Assembly: GCA_964572685.1 (NCBI GenBank)
Contig: CAZNFJ010000005.1
Location: 1 to 58,537 of the forward strand
Length of the DNA: 58,537 nucleotides
Direction of reading: 5' to 3'
From: UBA2653 sp964572685
GTDB lineage: Bacteria; Pseudomonadota; Gammaproteobacteria; Legionellales; Legionellaceae
Part shown: positions 32,628-42,367 of the stretch, one piece after another
Position numbering within the stretch: the stretch's first letter is position 1
How the letters are laid out: every line of letters starts with the position of its first letter
Program-made: the position numbers and the translations under genes
Notes under the pieces: generated by a model
Database searches by the model: none
What the model was told of the DNA's origin: nothing
The model's input: only the letters and a program-made list of their open reading frames with translations

Positions 32628-34139
32628 ATGAAAACACGCATAGCTTCCTCTTTGCCATTTTTCTTAGGCGCATTGCTGCCTTTGGGGTTTGCGCCTTTTT
32701 CATATACATATATGATTTGGATTGCCTTAATTCTCTTTTATCTTTATTTAGAAAAAAATCCGTATCCTGATTTCAAGTCGGGTTATATTTTTGGCATAGG
32801 TTTAAATCTAGTTGGCACATCTTGGATTTATCATAGTATTCATGAATATGGACATCTTCATCCCTTCTTTTCTGCCTTACTCACTTTTTTATTTGTCTTG
32901 TATACGGCTTTGTTTTATGGTCTTTTCAGTTTTACTTATCAGCAATTAAAATCCGGATTGACTGAAGGGATTCGGCCCTTATTATTTGCAAGCTGTTGGT
33001 GTTTGTCAGAATATTTTCGAGCACATTGTTTTGGTGGTTTTCCCTGGCTCATTTTGGGATTCTCGGCCCTTTCCACTCCTTTTGCTCCTATACTGCCATG
33101 GCTTGGTATTTATGGTCCCGGTTTTGTGATTTCTGCAGCAGTGGGCTACTTGTCCATAGCCATTGCTCATCAAGGTCTAAAACGTTTATTTGGTATTTTG
33201 GGCATCATGCTTTTTATGTTACCGACCTTACTCCCCTTGCCTGTGGAACAGGAATCAGACAAATCACTATCGGTGAGCATTATTCAAGGAAATGTCAAAA
33301 CACAAGATAAATGGGATGAACAATTCTTTTGGCAGGAACTCAATCGCTACATGAAAGCCATTCTCCACAATCTTGCTCCTAAACAATTAATCATTCTGCC
33401 AGAAGCTGCAATCACAGTGCCACAAAGCTATGTACATGATGAATTACACCGACTTGACGCCATAGCCAAAAAAAAACAATCAGCTATTTTAATCGGTATT
33501 CCAAAATCCAGTGACCATGAAAACAATTATTACAATACGATGTTGGGACTGGGCCTTGCCAAAGGACAATATTTCAAACAACAACTGGTTCCTTTTGGAG
33601 AATATATTCCACAAGTTTTTTTACCCATCATCGAACGTTTGGGATTTCCGATTGTTAACATGATACCTGGTGATAGTCATCAAGAACCCATCGAGGTTAT
33701 GGGGCAAAAAATCGTGAGCCTAATTTGTTATGAATTGGCCTATCCAGAACATTTACGTCACCAATTGCCCCAGGGTAAATGGATCGTATCGATGAGTGAT
33801 GATGGTTGGTTTGGACATTCATTTGCGGTTTATCAACATTTACAAATGGCACAAGTTTTTTCATTCATGGCGTATCGTGATCAAGTGTTCGTCAATAACA
33901 ATGGATTATCAAGCATTATCAATGCCAAAGGAGAGATTGTTGCTAAACTTCCGGCCTGGAAAAGACAAGAATTGCAAGGTCAAATTATGCCGCATCAGCA
34001 GATGACAGCCTGGATGAAATGGGGCGATCGACCCATTTTATTCTGCTCTCTTTTCATCTGTTTGGTGTTTATTTTAGAGAAAATCGGCATATATCTTTCT
34101 AAAACTATTGCTGCCCGATGGAAGAGGTTGTATCCTTAA
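32628..34139 (+). CDS. lnt: Apolipoprotein N-acyltransferase Lnt
   Basis: Adds the third acyl chain to the N-terminal cysteine of lipoproteins in the inner membrane. About six membrane helices fill residues 1-200, with LGFAPFSYTYMIWIALIL near 19-36 and GGFPWLILGFSALSTP near 136-151. The nitrilase-like periplasmic domain carries the catalytic triad: Glu in IILPEAAITVPQ, Lys in YFKQQLVPFGEYIP and Cys in LICYELAYPEH. At 503 residues it is full length. A TATAAT-like box (CGCTATAAT) lies upstream near 32594. It is 27 bases upstream of leuS, a usual order. Confidence 0.95.
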   Translation: MKTRIASSLPFFLGALLPLGFAPFSYTYMIWIALILFYLYLEKNPYPDFKSGYIFGIGLNLVGTSWIYHSIHEYGHLHPFFSALLTFLFVLYTALFYGLFSFTYQQLKSGLTEGIRPLLFASCWCLSEYFRAHCFGGFPWLILGFSALSTPFAPILPWLGIYGPGFVISAAVGYLSIAIAHQGLKRLFGILGIMLFMLPTLLPLPVEQESDKSLSVSIIQGNVKTQDKWDEQFFWQELNRYMKAILHNLAPKQLIILPEAAITVPQSYVHDELHRLDAIAKKKQSAILIGIPKSSDHENNYYNTMLGLGLAKGQYFKQQLVPFGEYIPQVFLPIIERLGFPIVNMIPGDSHQEPIEVMGQKIVSLICYELAYPEHLRHQLPQGKWIVSMSDDGWFGHSFAVYQHLQMAQVFSFMAYRDQVFVNNNGLSSIINAKGEIVAKLPAWKRQELQGQIMPHQQMTAWMKWGDRPILFCSLFICLVFILEKIGIYLSKTIAARWKRLYP

Positions 34140-34166
34140 CTATTCGGTTTCTTTTTGTAAATAATT

Positions 34167-36632
34167 ATGGAATCTAGATACAATCCCAAAGAAGTTGAGT
34201 CACAAGCTCAGCAATATTGGCACAAAAAAAATTGCTTTCATGCCAATGAAGATTTAAATAAAGAAAAATTTTATTGTTTATCTATGTTTCCCTACCCTAG
34301 TGGCACTTTACACATGGGACATGTTCGTAATTACACCATTGGCGATGTCATCAGTCGTTATCAACGAGCCTTAGGGAAAAATGTTTTGCAACCCATGGGT
34401 TGGGATGCTTTTGGTTTGCCTGCTGAAAATGCGGCCATGAAACATCAAATTCCACCAGCGGAATGGACCAAAAAAAATATTGAATCGATGCGTGAACAGT
34501 TCATGCAGCTTGGTTTTGCCATTGACTGGCGTCGTGAGTTGGCAACTTGTGATAGCAGTTACTTTAAATGGGAGCAATGGTTTTTCTTACGTCTTTTAGA
34601 AAAAGGTCTTGTTTATAAAAAAAATTCCATCGTCAATTGGGATCCTGTGGATGAAACGGTGCTTGCCAATGAACAAGTTATCAATGGTCGTGGCTGGCGA
34701 TCAGGCGCATTGGTGGAGCACAAAGAAATATCTCAATGGTTTTTAAAAATAACCTCTTACGCAGAAGAGTTATTAAATGGTCTGGATGATTTACCCCTAT
34801 GGCCAGAGCAAGTCAAACAAATGCAAAGACACTGGATTGGTCGTTCAGAAGGTGCAGAAATCTATTTTTATACTGAAGACCAACAAAAACTTAAAGTCTA
34901 TACGACTCGCCCCGATACACTCATGGGCGTTAGCTATTTAGCTATCTCTCCCGATCATCCTTTGGCTAAAAAAATTGCTCAAGATGTACCTGCTGTTGCG
35001 ACATTTTTGCAAAGTTGCCAAGGGATTAAAATGGCAGAGGCAGAGCTTGCTAAACAAGAAAAAAGAGGTGTGGCCACCGGACTAAATGCTATTCATCCCA
35101 TCTCAGGTAAAATGATTCCCATATGGATTGCCAATTTTGTACTGATGAATTATGGCACAGGTGCGGTCATGGGCGTTCCTGCACATGATGAAAGAGATTT
35201 TGCATTTGCACAACAATATCAACTCCCTATACATGTTGTCATTCAACCGCCACATGAACATAATTTTAAAAAAGAAGCTTACACAGGCACAGGTGTTTTA
35301 ATACATAGCGCCGATTTTGATGGCCTGGATTCAGAAAACGCAAAACAGCATATCGCTCAGTATCTAGAATCTAAACAGTGTGGCAAAAAAACCACTCAAT
35401 ATCGACTCCGTGACTGGGGAGTATCACGTCAGCGTTATTGGGGAACCCCTATTCCCATTATCTATTGCGAACACTGTGGTACTGTTCCTGTTCCTGAAGA
35501 GAACTTACCCGTTGAGTTACCTACACAAGTAGATTGGAAATCTAAAGGTTCACCTTTAGCCAACTGCCCTGAGTTTACGCAAGTTATCTGTCCCAAGTGT
35601 GGTCATGACGCTCAACGTGAAACAGATACATTTGATACTTTTATGGAATCATCCTGGTATTATGCACGCTATGCTTGCAAAGGACAAACCTCTGCTATGC
35701 TCGATGATCGGGCTAAATACTGGACCCCTGTTGATCAGTATATTGGCGGCATTGAACATGCCACCATGCATTTACTGTATGCTCGCTTTTTTCATAAACT
35801 CTTGCGCGATGAAGGTCTGGTAAATTCTGATGAGCCATTTCTCGCTTTACTGACCCAAGGAATGGTTTTGAAGGACGGTCAAAAAATGTCCAAATCGGTT
35901 GGCAATACGGTAGATCCCAATGCCCTCATTCAGACCTATGGTGCTGACACTGCTCGCTTATTTACCATGTTTGCTGCTCCTCCAGAACAATCTTTAGAAT
36001 GGTCAGATGCAGGCGTTGAAGGCGCTCATCGCTTTTTAAAACGTTTGTGGCATTACGCACACACTCATCATGTGTTCATACAACAAATGAATGAGGATCA
36101 GTTTAACACCGATACCATGGATTGGAGCCTTGCAAATTCCCAACAAAAGTCGGTTCGTCAAAAGATTCATCAATTGTTGCAACAAGTTCAGCATGATTAT
36201 GAAAAACATCAATTCAATACGGTTGTATCGGCTTGCATGAAAATATTCAATGAACTGTCTCCTCTTGAAATTCATGATGAATTAGATAAAGCAGTGATTT
36301 ATTCAGGTTTAAGTATTTTATTACGCTTATTAGCTCCCATTACACCTCATATTTGTCATATGCTTTGGCACGACTTGGGATATCCAAAAGTCATCATTGA
36401 TGCACCATGGCCCAAATGTGATAAAAGCGCTTTAAAAATGGAAGAACTCAATTTTATCATTCAAGTCAATGGGAAAAAACGAGGTGAAATACTGGTAGAT
36501 CACCAGCTACCTGAAGATTCTATCATTGATTTGGCACAAGAAAATATAAAGTCTTTTCTGGATGGCAAATCGATACAAAAATCAATAGTGGTTGCCCATC
36601 GGCATTTGATCAATTTTGTAGTCAAGGATTGA
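34167..36632 (+). CDS. leuS: Leucyl-tRNA synthetase
   Basis: Charges tRNA(Leu) in the cytoplasm. The HIGH-type motif in PYPSGTLHMGHVRNYT lies near residues 43-58. The CP1 editing domain includes TTRPDTLMGVSYLAI near 245-259 and the GTGAVMGVPAHDERDFAF stretch near 329-346. The KMSKS loop is DGQKMSKSVGN near 570-580. At 821 residues it is slightly shorter than E. coli LeuS (860). First of the coupled set leuS-lptE-holA-nadD; the lptE ATG follows the stop by 2 bases. Confidence 0.97.
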   Translation: MESRYNPKEVESQAQQYWHKKNCFHANEDLNKEKFYCLSMFPYPSGTLHMGHVRNYTIGDVISRYQRALGKNVLQPMGWDAFGLPAENAAMKHQIPPAEWTKKNIESMREQFMQLGFAIDWRRELATCDSSYFKWEQWFFLRLLEKGLVYKKNSIVNWDPVDETVLANEQVINGRGWRSGALVEHKEISQWFLKITSYAEELLNGLDDLPLWPEQVKQMQRHWIGRSEGAEIYFYTEDQQKLKVYTTRPDTLMGVSYLAISPDHPLAKKIAQDVPAVATFLQSCQGIKMAEAELAKQEKRGVATGLNAIHPISGKMIPIWIANFVLMNYGTGAVMGVPAHDERDFAFAQQYQLPIHVVIQPPHEHNFKKEAYTGTGVLIHSADFDGLDSENAKQHIAQYLESKQCGKKTTQYRLRDWGVSRQRYWGTPIPIIYCEHCGTVPVPEENLPVELPTQVDWKSKGSPLANCPEFTQVICPKCGHDAQRETDTFDTFMESSWYYARYACKGQTSAMLDDRAKYWTPVDQYIGGIEHATMHLLYARFFHKLLRDEGLVNSDEPFLALLTQGMVLKDGQKMSKSVGNTVDPNALIQTYGADTARLFTMFAAPPEQSLEWSDAGVEGAHRFLKRLWHYAHTHHVFIQQMNEDQFNTDTMDWSLANSQQKSVRQKIHQLLQQVQHDYEKHQFNTVVSACMKIFNELSPLEIHDELDKAVIYSGLSILLRLLAPITPHICHMLWHDLGYPKVIIDAPWPKCDKSALKMEELNFIIQVNGKKRGEILVDHQLPEDSIIDLAQENIKSFLDGKSIQKSIVVAHRHLINFVVKD

Positions 36633-36634
36633 AG

Positions 36635-37156
36635 ATGAGTCGCAGGATAAAATCACTATGGCTAGGAATGCTGGCCTTGTGTTTATGTCAATGCGGTTTT
36701 CATTTACGGGGCATGGCACCACTTCCGCCTGCTTTTCAAAAAATCTATATTTTCGCGCCCAATGAGGCGCGAAACTTAAAAATAGCACTCGAACAAGAAC
36801 TAGAATCATTTCATGTGCAAGTCTGTCCAAAGCAAAGCCAGGCACATTTTGAAATTGTGATAGATAGTATGAATTTCGCCAGCCAAGTCAGCAATATAAG
36901 CTCCAGTACCACACCAAGACAATATCAATTGATTTACACGGTTTATTATCATTTTGTTGATAGCTCACAGCAACAAACCGTTATTCCCAACGCAAAATTA
37001 ACCATCACACGACTTGTGACCATGAATAATGAACGCTTACTTGGTTCTAACTACGAACAAGACTTCTTCTTACGAGAAATGCAAGAAGAAATTGCCAGAC
37101 AAATGATCTCAACCATTAGTCATTATTTTGAACTTCATCGCATCATTCCATCATGA
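36635..37156 (+). CDS. lptE: LPS-assembly lipoprotein LptE
   Basis: Plug lipoprotein of the outer-membrane LptD/E complex that inserts LPS. The ATG at 36635 gives 173 residues. The signal segment MSRRIKSLWLGMLALCLCQC leads to CGFHLRG, which aligns with the CGWHLRD start of mature E. coli LptE, so Cys20 is the lipidated residue. The residue before it is Gln rather than the usual Gly, Ala or Ser, an odd lipobox. The rest has the mixed strands and the final helix usual in LptE. Overlaps holA by 4 bases. Confidence 0.85.
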   Translation: MSRRIKSLWLGMLALCLCQCGFHLRGMAPLPPAFQKIYIFAPNEARNLKIALEQELESFHVQVCPKQSQAHFEIVIDSMNFASQVSNISSSTTPRQYQLIYTVYYHFVDSSQQQTVIPNAKLTITRLVTMNNERLLGSNYEQDFFLREMQEEIARQMISTISHYFELHRIIPS

Positions 37157-38115
37157 TAAAATCCTACTCATTAAGACAATCCATAGCCTATCAAACGCGT
37201 TATCAAATCTATATTTTAAGCGCTCAAGATGAGGATTTACAGCAGTATGAAACACAACACATCATCGAACAGGCAGGGATTACTCAGGTCAAAAAATACT
37301 TAATTCAATCTGCTGAAGACTGGAATGGCTTTTACAGTACCAGCCAAAACTATCAATTGTTTCCAGAGCCCACCGCTTATATTCTACAACTGGAAAAAAA
37401 CGCCTTGTCATCGAAGAGTCTTATTGATTTAAAACCAGGGGAAGAGGAGATATACATCATCCAAACCCAACAATTTAAACATGTCTTTCTCGATCATTTG
37501 GATAAAAATCCAAACACTCTTTGGTATCGTTTATACACACCCAATCCGCAAGAACTTTGGGGATGGTTACTGCAAACATTAAAAGCGCACCACTATCACA
37601 TCGCGCCCGATGTTGCACCTTGGTTTTTACAACAAGATAGCATTCAGTGGCGCCACTATCGACAATTGTGGGAAAAAATTAAATTAGGGCACGCACCACA
37701 AGCCACGCTCCAAATAATGCATATGCAAGAGCTATTAGGCGATATCCTTGAGGATGATTGGCAACCCTTAATCGAAGCCTGGATGCAAAACGAAAAACAA
37801 CGCATTCATCAATACTTTCCTAAAATTGATACACAAAATGATTTTAGTTTATTGATTTGGTTGCTTCATCGAAATTTGCAAGTATGGTTAGCATTACATA
37901 ACAAACAGAAAAATCCGAACCAAATATTTCAACAATTTAAAGTATGGAATAAACATATTCCGCTCTTCCAAAAAACGCTCCCCCTTTGGAGCCAAGAAAA
38001 AATTGAAAGAACATTGTGCAAACTACATGAGGCAGATAAACATTATAAATGCTTTCGTACCTTGCAAGCAAGATACGCTTTTAAACACCTTCTATTGGAA
38101 GGACCTGATGTCTAG
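37153..38115 (+). CDS. holA: DNA polymerase III subunit delta HolA
   Basis: Clamp-loader subunit that opens the beta sliding clamp. The sequence is divergent: the usual N-terminal Q(L)-x-GDEPLL motif appears as YILSAQDEDLQQYE near residues 19-32. Later parts such as WLLQTLKAHHYHIAPDVAPW near 139-158 and QATLQIMHMQELLGD near 189 fit the AAA-like domain II. Domain III is helical. At 320 residues it is a little short of 343. The call leans on position between lptE and nadD, a conserved order, and on overlap with both. Confidence 0.85.
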   Translation: MIKSYSLRQSIAYQTRYQIYILSAQDEDLQQYETQHIIEQAGITQVKKYLIQSAEDWNGFYSTSQNYQLFPEPTAYILQLEKNALSSKSLIDLKPGEEEIYIIQTQQFKHVFLDHLDKNPNTLWYRLYTPNPQELWGWLLQTLKAHHYHIAPDVAPWFLQQDSIQWRHYRQLWEKIKLGHAPQATLQIMHMQELLGDILEDDWQPLIEAWMQNEKQRIHQYFPKIDTQNDFSLLIWLLHRNLQVWLALHNKQKNPNQIFQQFKVWNKHIPLFQKTLPLWSQEKIERTLCKLHEADKHYKCFRTLQARYAFKHLLLEGPDV

Positions 38116-38734
38116 TCAAGGAGTGGCCATTTTTGGGGGAAGTTTTGATCCTATCCATCGAGGTCATGTTCAAACAGCAATAGATGTGCAATCTTACTTT
38201 CAATTTGAGAAAATCATCTTCATGCCTTGTGGTCAACCGGTTTTCAAAAGTAAAACCCATGCGAGCAATTCTCAACGCCTGGATATGTTAAGATTAGCCA
38301 TCAATCAACAAAAAAACTTTGAAATTGATGAGAGAGAAATATTACGTCATGGCCCAAGTTTTACAGTTGAAACATTAGAAGAGCTTCGAAAAGACTATCC
38401 CTGTAATCCCTTGGTATGGATAATGGGTGAAGATGCATTTGCAAATATTTTACAGTGGCACCGTCATCAAGAATTGCTCCTTCTTGCCAATCTTTTGGTT
38501 TTAGCAAGACCCCTGACCCAAAAAACCCAAATCAAAACCATACTCGAACAATACCACACGAGTAATCCCAAAGATCTGAAGTCTTTTCAACACGGGAAAA
38601 TTTATATTTATCAGCATAGCAATTACCCCTACTCCTCCACTCAAATTCGGAATGCCATCTCCAATCATCAAACACCAATTGGACTAGATCTCATGGTTGA
38701 AAATTATATCCAAAAAAATAAGTTATATCGATAA
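38108..38734 (+). CDS. nadD: Nicotinate-mononucleotide adenylyltransferase NadD
   Basis: Makes deamido-NAD from nicotinate mononucleotide and ATP. The ATG at 38108 overlaps holA by 8 bases and gives 208 residues. The nucleotidyltransferase motif is AIFGGSFDPIHRGHVQTAID near 7-26. WIMGEDAFANILQWHRHQEL near 112-131 and the C-terminal YPYSSTQIRNAI near 176-187 are the other signatures. In most gammaproteobacteria rsfS and rlmH follow; here the unit appears to end and a YbdK-like gene comes next. Confidence 0.95.
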   Translation: MSSQGVAIFGGSFDPIHRGHVQTAIDVQSYFQFEKIIFMPCGQPVFKSKTHASNSQRLDMLRLAINQQKNFEIDEREILRHGPSFTVETLEELRKDYPCNPLVWIMGEDAFANILQWHRHQELLLLANLLVLARPLTQKTQIKTILEQYHTSNPKDLKSFQHGKIYIYQHSNYPYSSTQIRNAISNHQTPIGLDLMVENYIQKNKLYR

Positions 38735-38858
38735 ACGTAATGTGGAAATATCCAAGAGTTCCGATAAAAAAACGTCTATTTATAGATGGAAACTCTACAA
38801 TGTGTAATACTTAAAGAGGTTTCGGTATTTATATTAATCAAATGATAGAGGTATCCAA

Positions 38859-39932
38859 ATGTATACTTTAGGCATTGAGCAAGAGTTTTATCTGTTGGAT
38901 GCAAAAAATCATGACCTGGTATTTTTAACCCAAGCAGAATTAAACCAAATATTTGGAAACTCTATCAAACAAGAAACCTATCGTTGTCAAATTGAAATTA
39001 ACACCCCGATTTGTCTCAATATAAATGATTTGAAAGAGCAACACCAAATACTTTTAACAAACCTATATCAACGTGCTCAACAGCATGGTCTTTTAGTATT
39101 AAATGCATCAACACTTCCGCATGTAAAACAGGACGAATATTTTTTAAAAACACCAGGTAAACGTTATAAAAAAATCAATCAATCCATTCAGAAATGTTTG
39201 GAAAACTTTATATGTTGCAGCATACAATTCCATGTTCAAACAGCGCATTTAAATTTGCGTTATCCATTGATAAATCATTTAAGAACCTATCTTCCTATTT
39301 TCCTGGCTTTAAGTACAAGCTCTCCATTTTGGCAAGGACAAATTACTGGTTTAAAATCATATCGAGCTCAAATCTTACAATCGATACCTAATCAAGGGCT
39401 TCCTCCAGATTTCGAAAATATGAATGATTTTAATAAATTTACAAAATATCTAAAACAAAGCGGTATTATTCAATCCTGTAGGGAGCTATGGTGGGATTTA
39501 CGACCGCATAGTCGCTACCCAACGCTCGAATGTCGTATCTGTGATAACGTCCTGAATCCCAGAGACGCCATAGCTATTTCTGCATTATTTCAAGCATTGG
39601 TATATAAAATGGAACAAGATCTATTTCAAAGATTGACTCTCCCAAAGAATAATTGGTTTATTGATCAAGAAAATCGGTGGTCTGCTGCTCGTTATGGTTT
39701 AGAAGGACAGTTTATCGATATTGAAAATGATGCAATTATTGATTTTAGGCAAGCCGTTTTGAATCTCATACAGTATGCAGAAGATAGTATGCTTTTTTTC
39801 AACAGTCAACAGAATATAAAAGAGATAATTCGAATCTTAGATTGCGGAACAAGCGCAGATCAGCAACTCAATATTTACAATCAACATCATTCCTTAAACC
39901 CTGTGATTGACTTTTTAACAACATTTCAATAA
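38859..39932 (+). CDS. Carboxylate-amine ligase, YbdK/GCS2 family
   Basis: An ATP-dependent ligase of the glutamate-cysteine ligase type 2 family. The N-terminus TLGIEQEFYLLDAKNHDL carries the metal-binding Glu pair. QIEINTPICLNINDL near residues 43-57 and the signature WWDLRPHSRYPTLECRICDN near 209-228 are clear. At 357 residues the length is usual. E. coli YbdK has weak glutamate-cysteine ligase activity and an unknown true role. An AGAGG ribosome site precedes ATG 38859. It lies between nadD and the convergent cvpA end with no partner gene. Confidence 0.88.
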   Translation: MYTLGIEQEFYLLDAKNHDLVFLTQAELNQIFGNSIKQETYRCQIEINTPICLNINDLKEQHQILLTNLYQRAQQHGLLVLNASTLPHVKQDEYFLKTPGKRYKKINQSIQKCLENFICCSIQFHVQTAHLNLRYPLINHLRTYLPIFLALSTSSPFWQGQITGLKSYRAQILQSIPNQGLPPDFENMNDFNKFTKYLKQSGIIQSCRELWWDLRPHSRYPTLECRICDNVLNPRDAIAISALFQALVYKMEQDLFQRLTLPKNNWFIDQENRWSAARYGLEGQFIDIENDAIIDFRQAVLNLIQYAEDSMLFFNSQQNIKEIIRILDCGTSADQQLNIYNQHHSLNPVIDFLTTFQ

Positions 39933-39970
39933 GCCTTTTCCATGAATACTATTTTTTATAAGAACCCCAT

Positions 39971-40546
39971 TTACAAATGAAGTGAAATTTTATTCTTAGA
40001 GACTTCATTGATGAGTTGCATTTGACTTTGTTGTGGATCAATGGATTTCATTTTTGAAAGCCAAAGTGGAGCATAAGATGACATCCAATCGACAACAGGT
40101 GTAAAATAAGCAAACAATTGTGATTGTTTGGCATATTTTTGCATGGGAAAAGCTGTCATGCGTCCGACCAAAATGATGAGTGAAATGATAAAGACTGCAC
40201 GTGCAAATCCAAAAATCATACCAAGTAGTCTATCGGTACCACTTAAACCTGAACGCTCAATTAAAAATGCCAGTAATGAAGTCAATAAGCCACCCGCCAA
40301 TAAAATAGTGATGGTGATCAACACAAATGATGCCACCAGGCGCAATTCGTCCTGATGTATCCATGGCTTGAGATAATTTGCACCCAAGCTAGCAAATTTC
40401 GCAGCGCCCCAAAGTGCTATTAACCAGATGCCAAGCGCCATGAGTTCTTTGATAAATCCACGAAAAAGCCCCGTCATGGCCGATATGACCACAATGGTTA
40501 AAATGACATAGTCAACACCTGTGAATGCTGGCATAGTTAATTTCAT
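39971..40546 (-). CDS. cvpA: CvpA family membrane protein
   Basis: A 191-residue protein with four membrane helices in residues 1-125: VDYVILTIVVISAMTGLFRG near 7-26 with the family FRGFIKE, then LIALWGAAKFASL, LVASFVLITITILLAGGLLT and GMIFGFARAVFIISLIILVG. The family is linked to colicin V export and envelope stress in E. coli. The start overlaps dedD by 4 bases, closing the operon accD-folC-dedD-cvpA. purF, the usual next gene, is absent. Confidence 0.88.
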   Translation of the reverse strand: MKLTMPAFTGVDYVILTIVVISAMTGLFRGFIKELMALGIWLIALWGAAKFASLGANYLKPWIHQDELRLVASFVLITITILLAGGLLTSLLAFLIERSGLSGTDRLLGMIFGFARAVFIISLIILVGRMTAFPMQKYAKQSQLFAYFTPVVDWMSSYAPLWLSKMKSIDPQQSQMQLINEVSKNKISLHL

Positions 40547-41130
40547 CCTTGTACGATAATCATACCTTTTAATTGGGTATTTTCCGCCAATTGTTTTTGA
40601 AGTTTAATAGCTTGATCTTTATTTTTCAATTGTCCAACCACAACTTTATAAATCTTGCCATTTTTGAGATCAATGCTCGATGCTTGTGCATCATATCCAA
40701 GTTTTCTCAAACGTTTCACTAGAAAATCTGCATTTTCTACATGACTAAATGAAGCCAATTGCACCCCATAATTGCCTGATTTTTCTGATGCTAATTGAAT
40801 AATTGGTTTGGCCATTTCCAATGGGAGTGTAGGAATCTCACTTTCAAGACGCTCTGCTTTCGAAATCTCAATTTTAACAGGGCGCTGAGCGACTTGTGGA
40901 ACGGCTGTGGGTTGATTAGGTTTAACTTTATTGAAAACTTGTTGCGCTGTGGGTATGGTTAATTCCGGAGTTTGAGGTTTAGGAGGCACTTTCAAACTTA
41001 ATGAAAGATTCTCTTCAAAACGCTGATTTGATTTTTTCATCATCATAGGCATGAATAAAAATACAGCCGTAATCAGTATGACACCGCCGGTCAGGCGATA
41101 TTTCACTTGCTCAGTGATTTCGAAAGACAT
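40543..41130 (-). CDS. dedD: SPOR-domain protein DedD
   Basis: Cell-division protein with one N-terminal membrane helix (GGVILITAVFLFMPMMM near residues 14-30), a Pro/Gln-rich periplasmic linker, and a C-terminal SPOR domain. SPOR features are GNYGVQLASFSHVENADFLV near 118 and VVVGQLKNKDQAIKLQKQL near 166. SPOR domains bind denuded septal peptidoglycan. An ATG at 41130 is preferred to GTG 41133. The gene overlaps folC upstream by 20 bases and cvpA downstream by 4. Confidence 0.88.
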   Translation of the reverse strand: MSFEITEQVKYRLTGGVILITAVFLFMPMMMKKSNQRFEENLSLSLKVPPKPQTPELTIPTAQQVFNKVKPNQPTAVPQVAQRPVKIEISKAERLESEIPTLPLEMAKPIIQLASEKSGNYGVQLASFSHVENADFLVKRLRKLGYDAQASSIDLKNGKIYKVVVGQLKNKDQAIKLQKQLAENTQLKGMIIVQG

Positions 41131-42367
41131 CACATCCCTCCTCTATCAATAATCTCATCAAAGGCTCAATCAGATGAAATGATCCAAAAGCCACAATGAC
41201 ATCGTTTGATGCCGCCTGCTCTCTCGCTTTTTGCAAGGCTAAAGCGGGTGTAGCATGAATTTCGACCGTGCCCAGGCATTCAATTAATGCTTGTGAATCA
41301 CATGCTCGAGCACAATCTAGCAAACAAGGATACCATAAAATATCCATTTTTTTCAATATATCAACAATATTTTTTCTGTCTTTGTCTTCTAATATTGAAA
41401 AAATCAAATGAACTTGTCCCCTTACAGGAAGACCTTGTAAACGATTCAACAAATTCTTGGCTGCATGCGGATTGTGGCCCACATCTAAAATCATCAGGGC
41501 TTGTCCTGCTTGTTGAACCATTTGAAAACGTCCCGGTACAAAAACCGAACCAATGGCGGCTTTCCAGTCCTTATGTGTCACCGGTAAAACCTGTTGTAAA
41601 CAATGAGTTGCAAAAATGGCCGCTGACATAGCCGATAAAAGAATACTCGGCTTTTTGGAAAAGTCATAAGTCTTTTCTAAAATTCGCAATTGCCAATGAT
41701 CTTTCATTTCTACAAAATCATAATCTTGGGTATTTAAATATAGAGGCGCCATCAATGATTGAGCATATTCCCGAATTGAAGCTGGGCAATGCTCATCAGC
41801 AAAAATAGCAGGTTTTTGAAAACGAAAAAGACCTGCTTTTTCAAAAGCTATTTCTTCACGGGTTTCACCAAGATAAGCCTGATGATCTAAATCCACATTG
41901 GTGACAATGACTAAATCAGCATCAATAATATTCGTGGCATCCAAACGCCCACCCATTCCAACTTCCAAGATTAAAACATCTAAAGGATGTCGTTTAAAAT
42001 GCATCAAAGAGATAATAAAAAAGGCCTCAAACCAAGATAAACTTAAGAACTCAGTACTTGACTGTAATATCTCAGTTAATTGATTCAAATCATCTTCGGA
42101 AATCAATGTATCATTGACCTTAATGCGTTCATGAACAGATAAAAGATGCGGTGAGGTAAAAACACCAACGTTGTAGCCGGCCTCTCGATAAATGCGATTC
42201 AATGCGGCTACAGTAGAACCTTTGCCATTGGTTCCAGTCACGCTGATGATAGGGATTTCCCCATTCAATAATTCTAAATTTTTTGCCAGCCGTTTTAGAT
42301 TTTCTAAACGGCTGTTATCATATTGTATCGCTTGGGGGTTTACTAAGGAGTCCAGCAATTGGCTCAT
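41111..42367 (-). CDS. folC: Dihydrofolate synthase/folylpolyglutamate synthase FolC
   Basis: Adds glutamate to dihydropteroate and to reduced folates. The P-loop is VTGTNGKGSTVAALN near residues 43-57, followed by FTSPHLLSVHERIKVN near 75-90. LEVGMGGRLDATNIIDADLV near 136-155 and DLDHQAYLGETREEIAFEKAG near 163 are the Mur-ligase-like motifs. DVGHNPHAAKNL near 300 is the C-terminal signature. At 418 residues it is full length. It overlaps accD by 4 bases and dedD by 20. Confidence 0.95.
   Translation of the reverse strand: MSQLLDSLVNPQAIQYDNSRLENLKRLAKNLELLNGEIPIISVTGTNGKGSTVAALNRIYREAGYNVGVFTSPHLLSVHERIKVNDTLISEDDLNQLTEILQSSTEFLSLSWFEAFFIISLMHFKRHPLDVLILEVGMGGRLDATNIIDADLVIVTNVDLDHQAYLGETREEIAFEKAGLFRFQKPAIFADEHCPASIREYAQSLMAPLYLNTQDYDFVEMKDHWQLRILEKTYDFSKKPSILLSAMSAAIFATHCLQQVLPVTHKDWKAAIGSVFVPGRFQMVQQAGQALMILDVGHNPHAAKNLLNRLQGLPVRGQVHLIFSILEDKDRKNIVDILKKMDILWYPCLLDCARACDSQALIECLGTVEIHATPALALQKAREQAASNDVIVAFGSFHLIEPLMRLLIEEGCDVFRNH

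Noticed and set aside
41287..41631. 114-codon open frame antisense to folC
   Set aside because: It lies fully within a conserved gene on the other strand and lacks a ribosome site or recognisable features.
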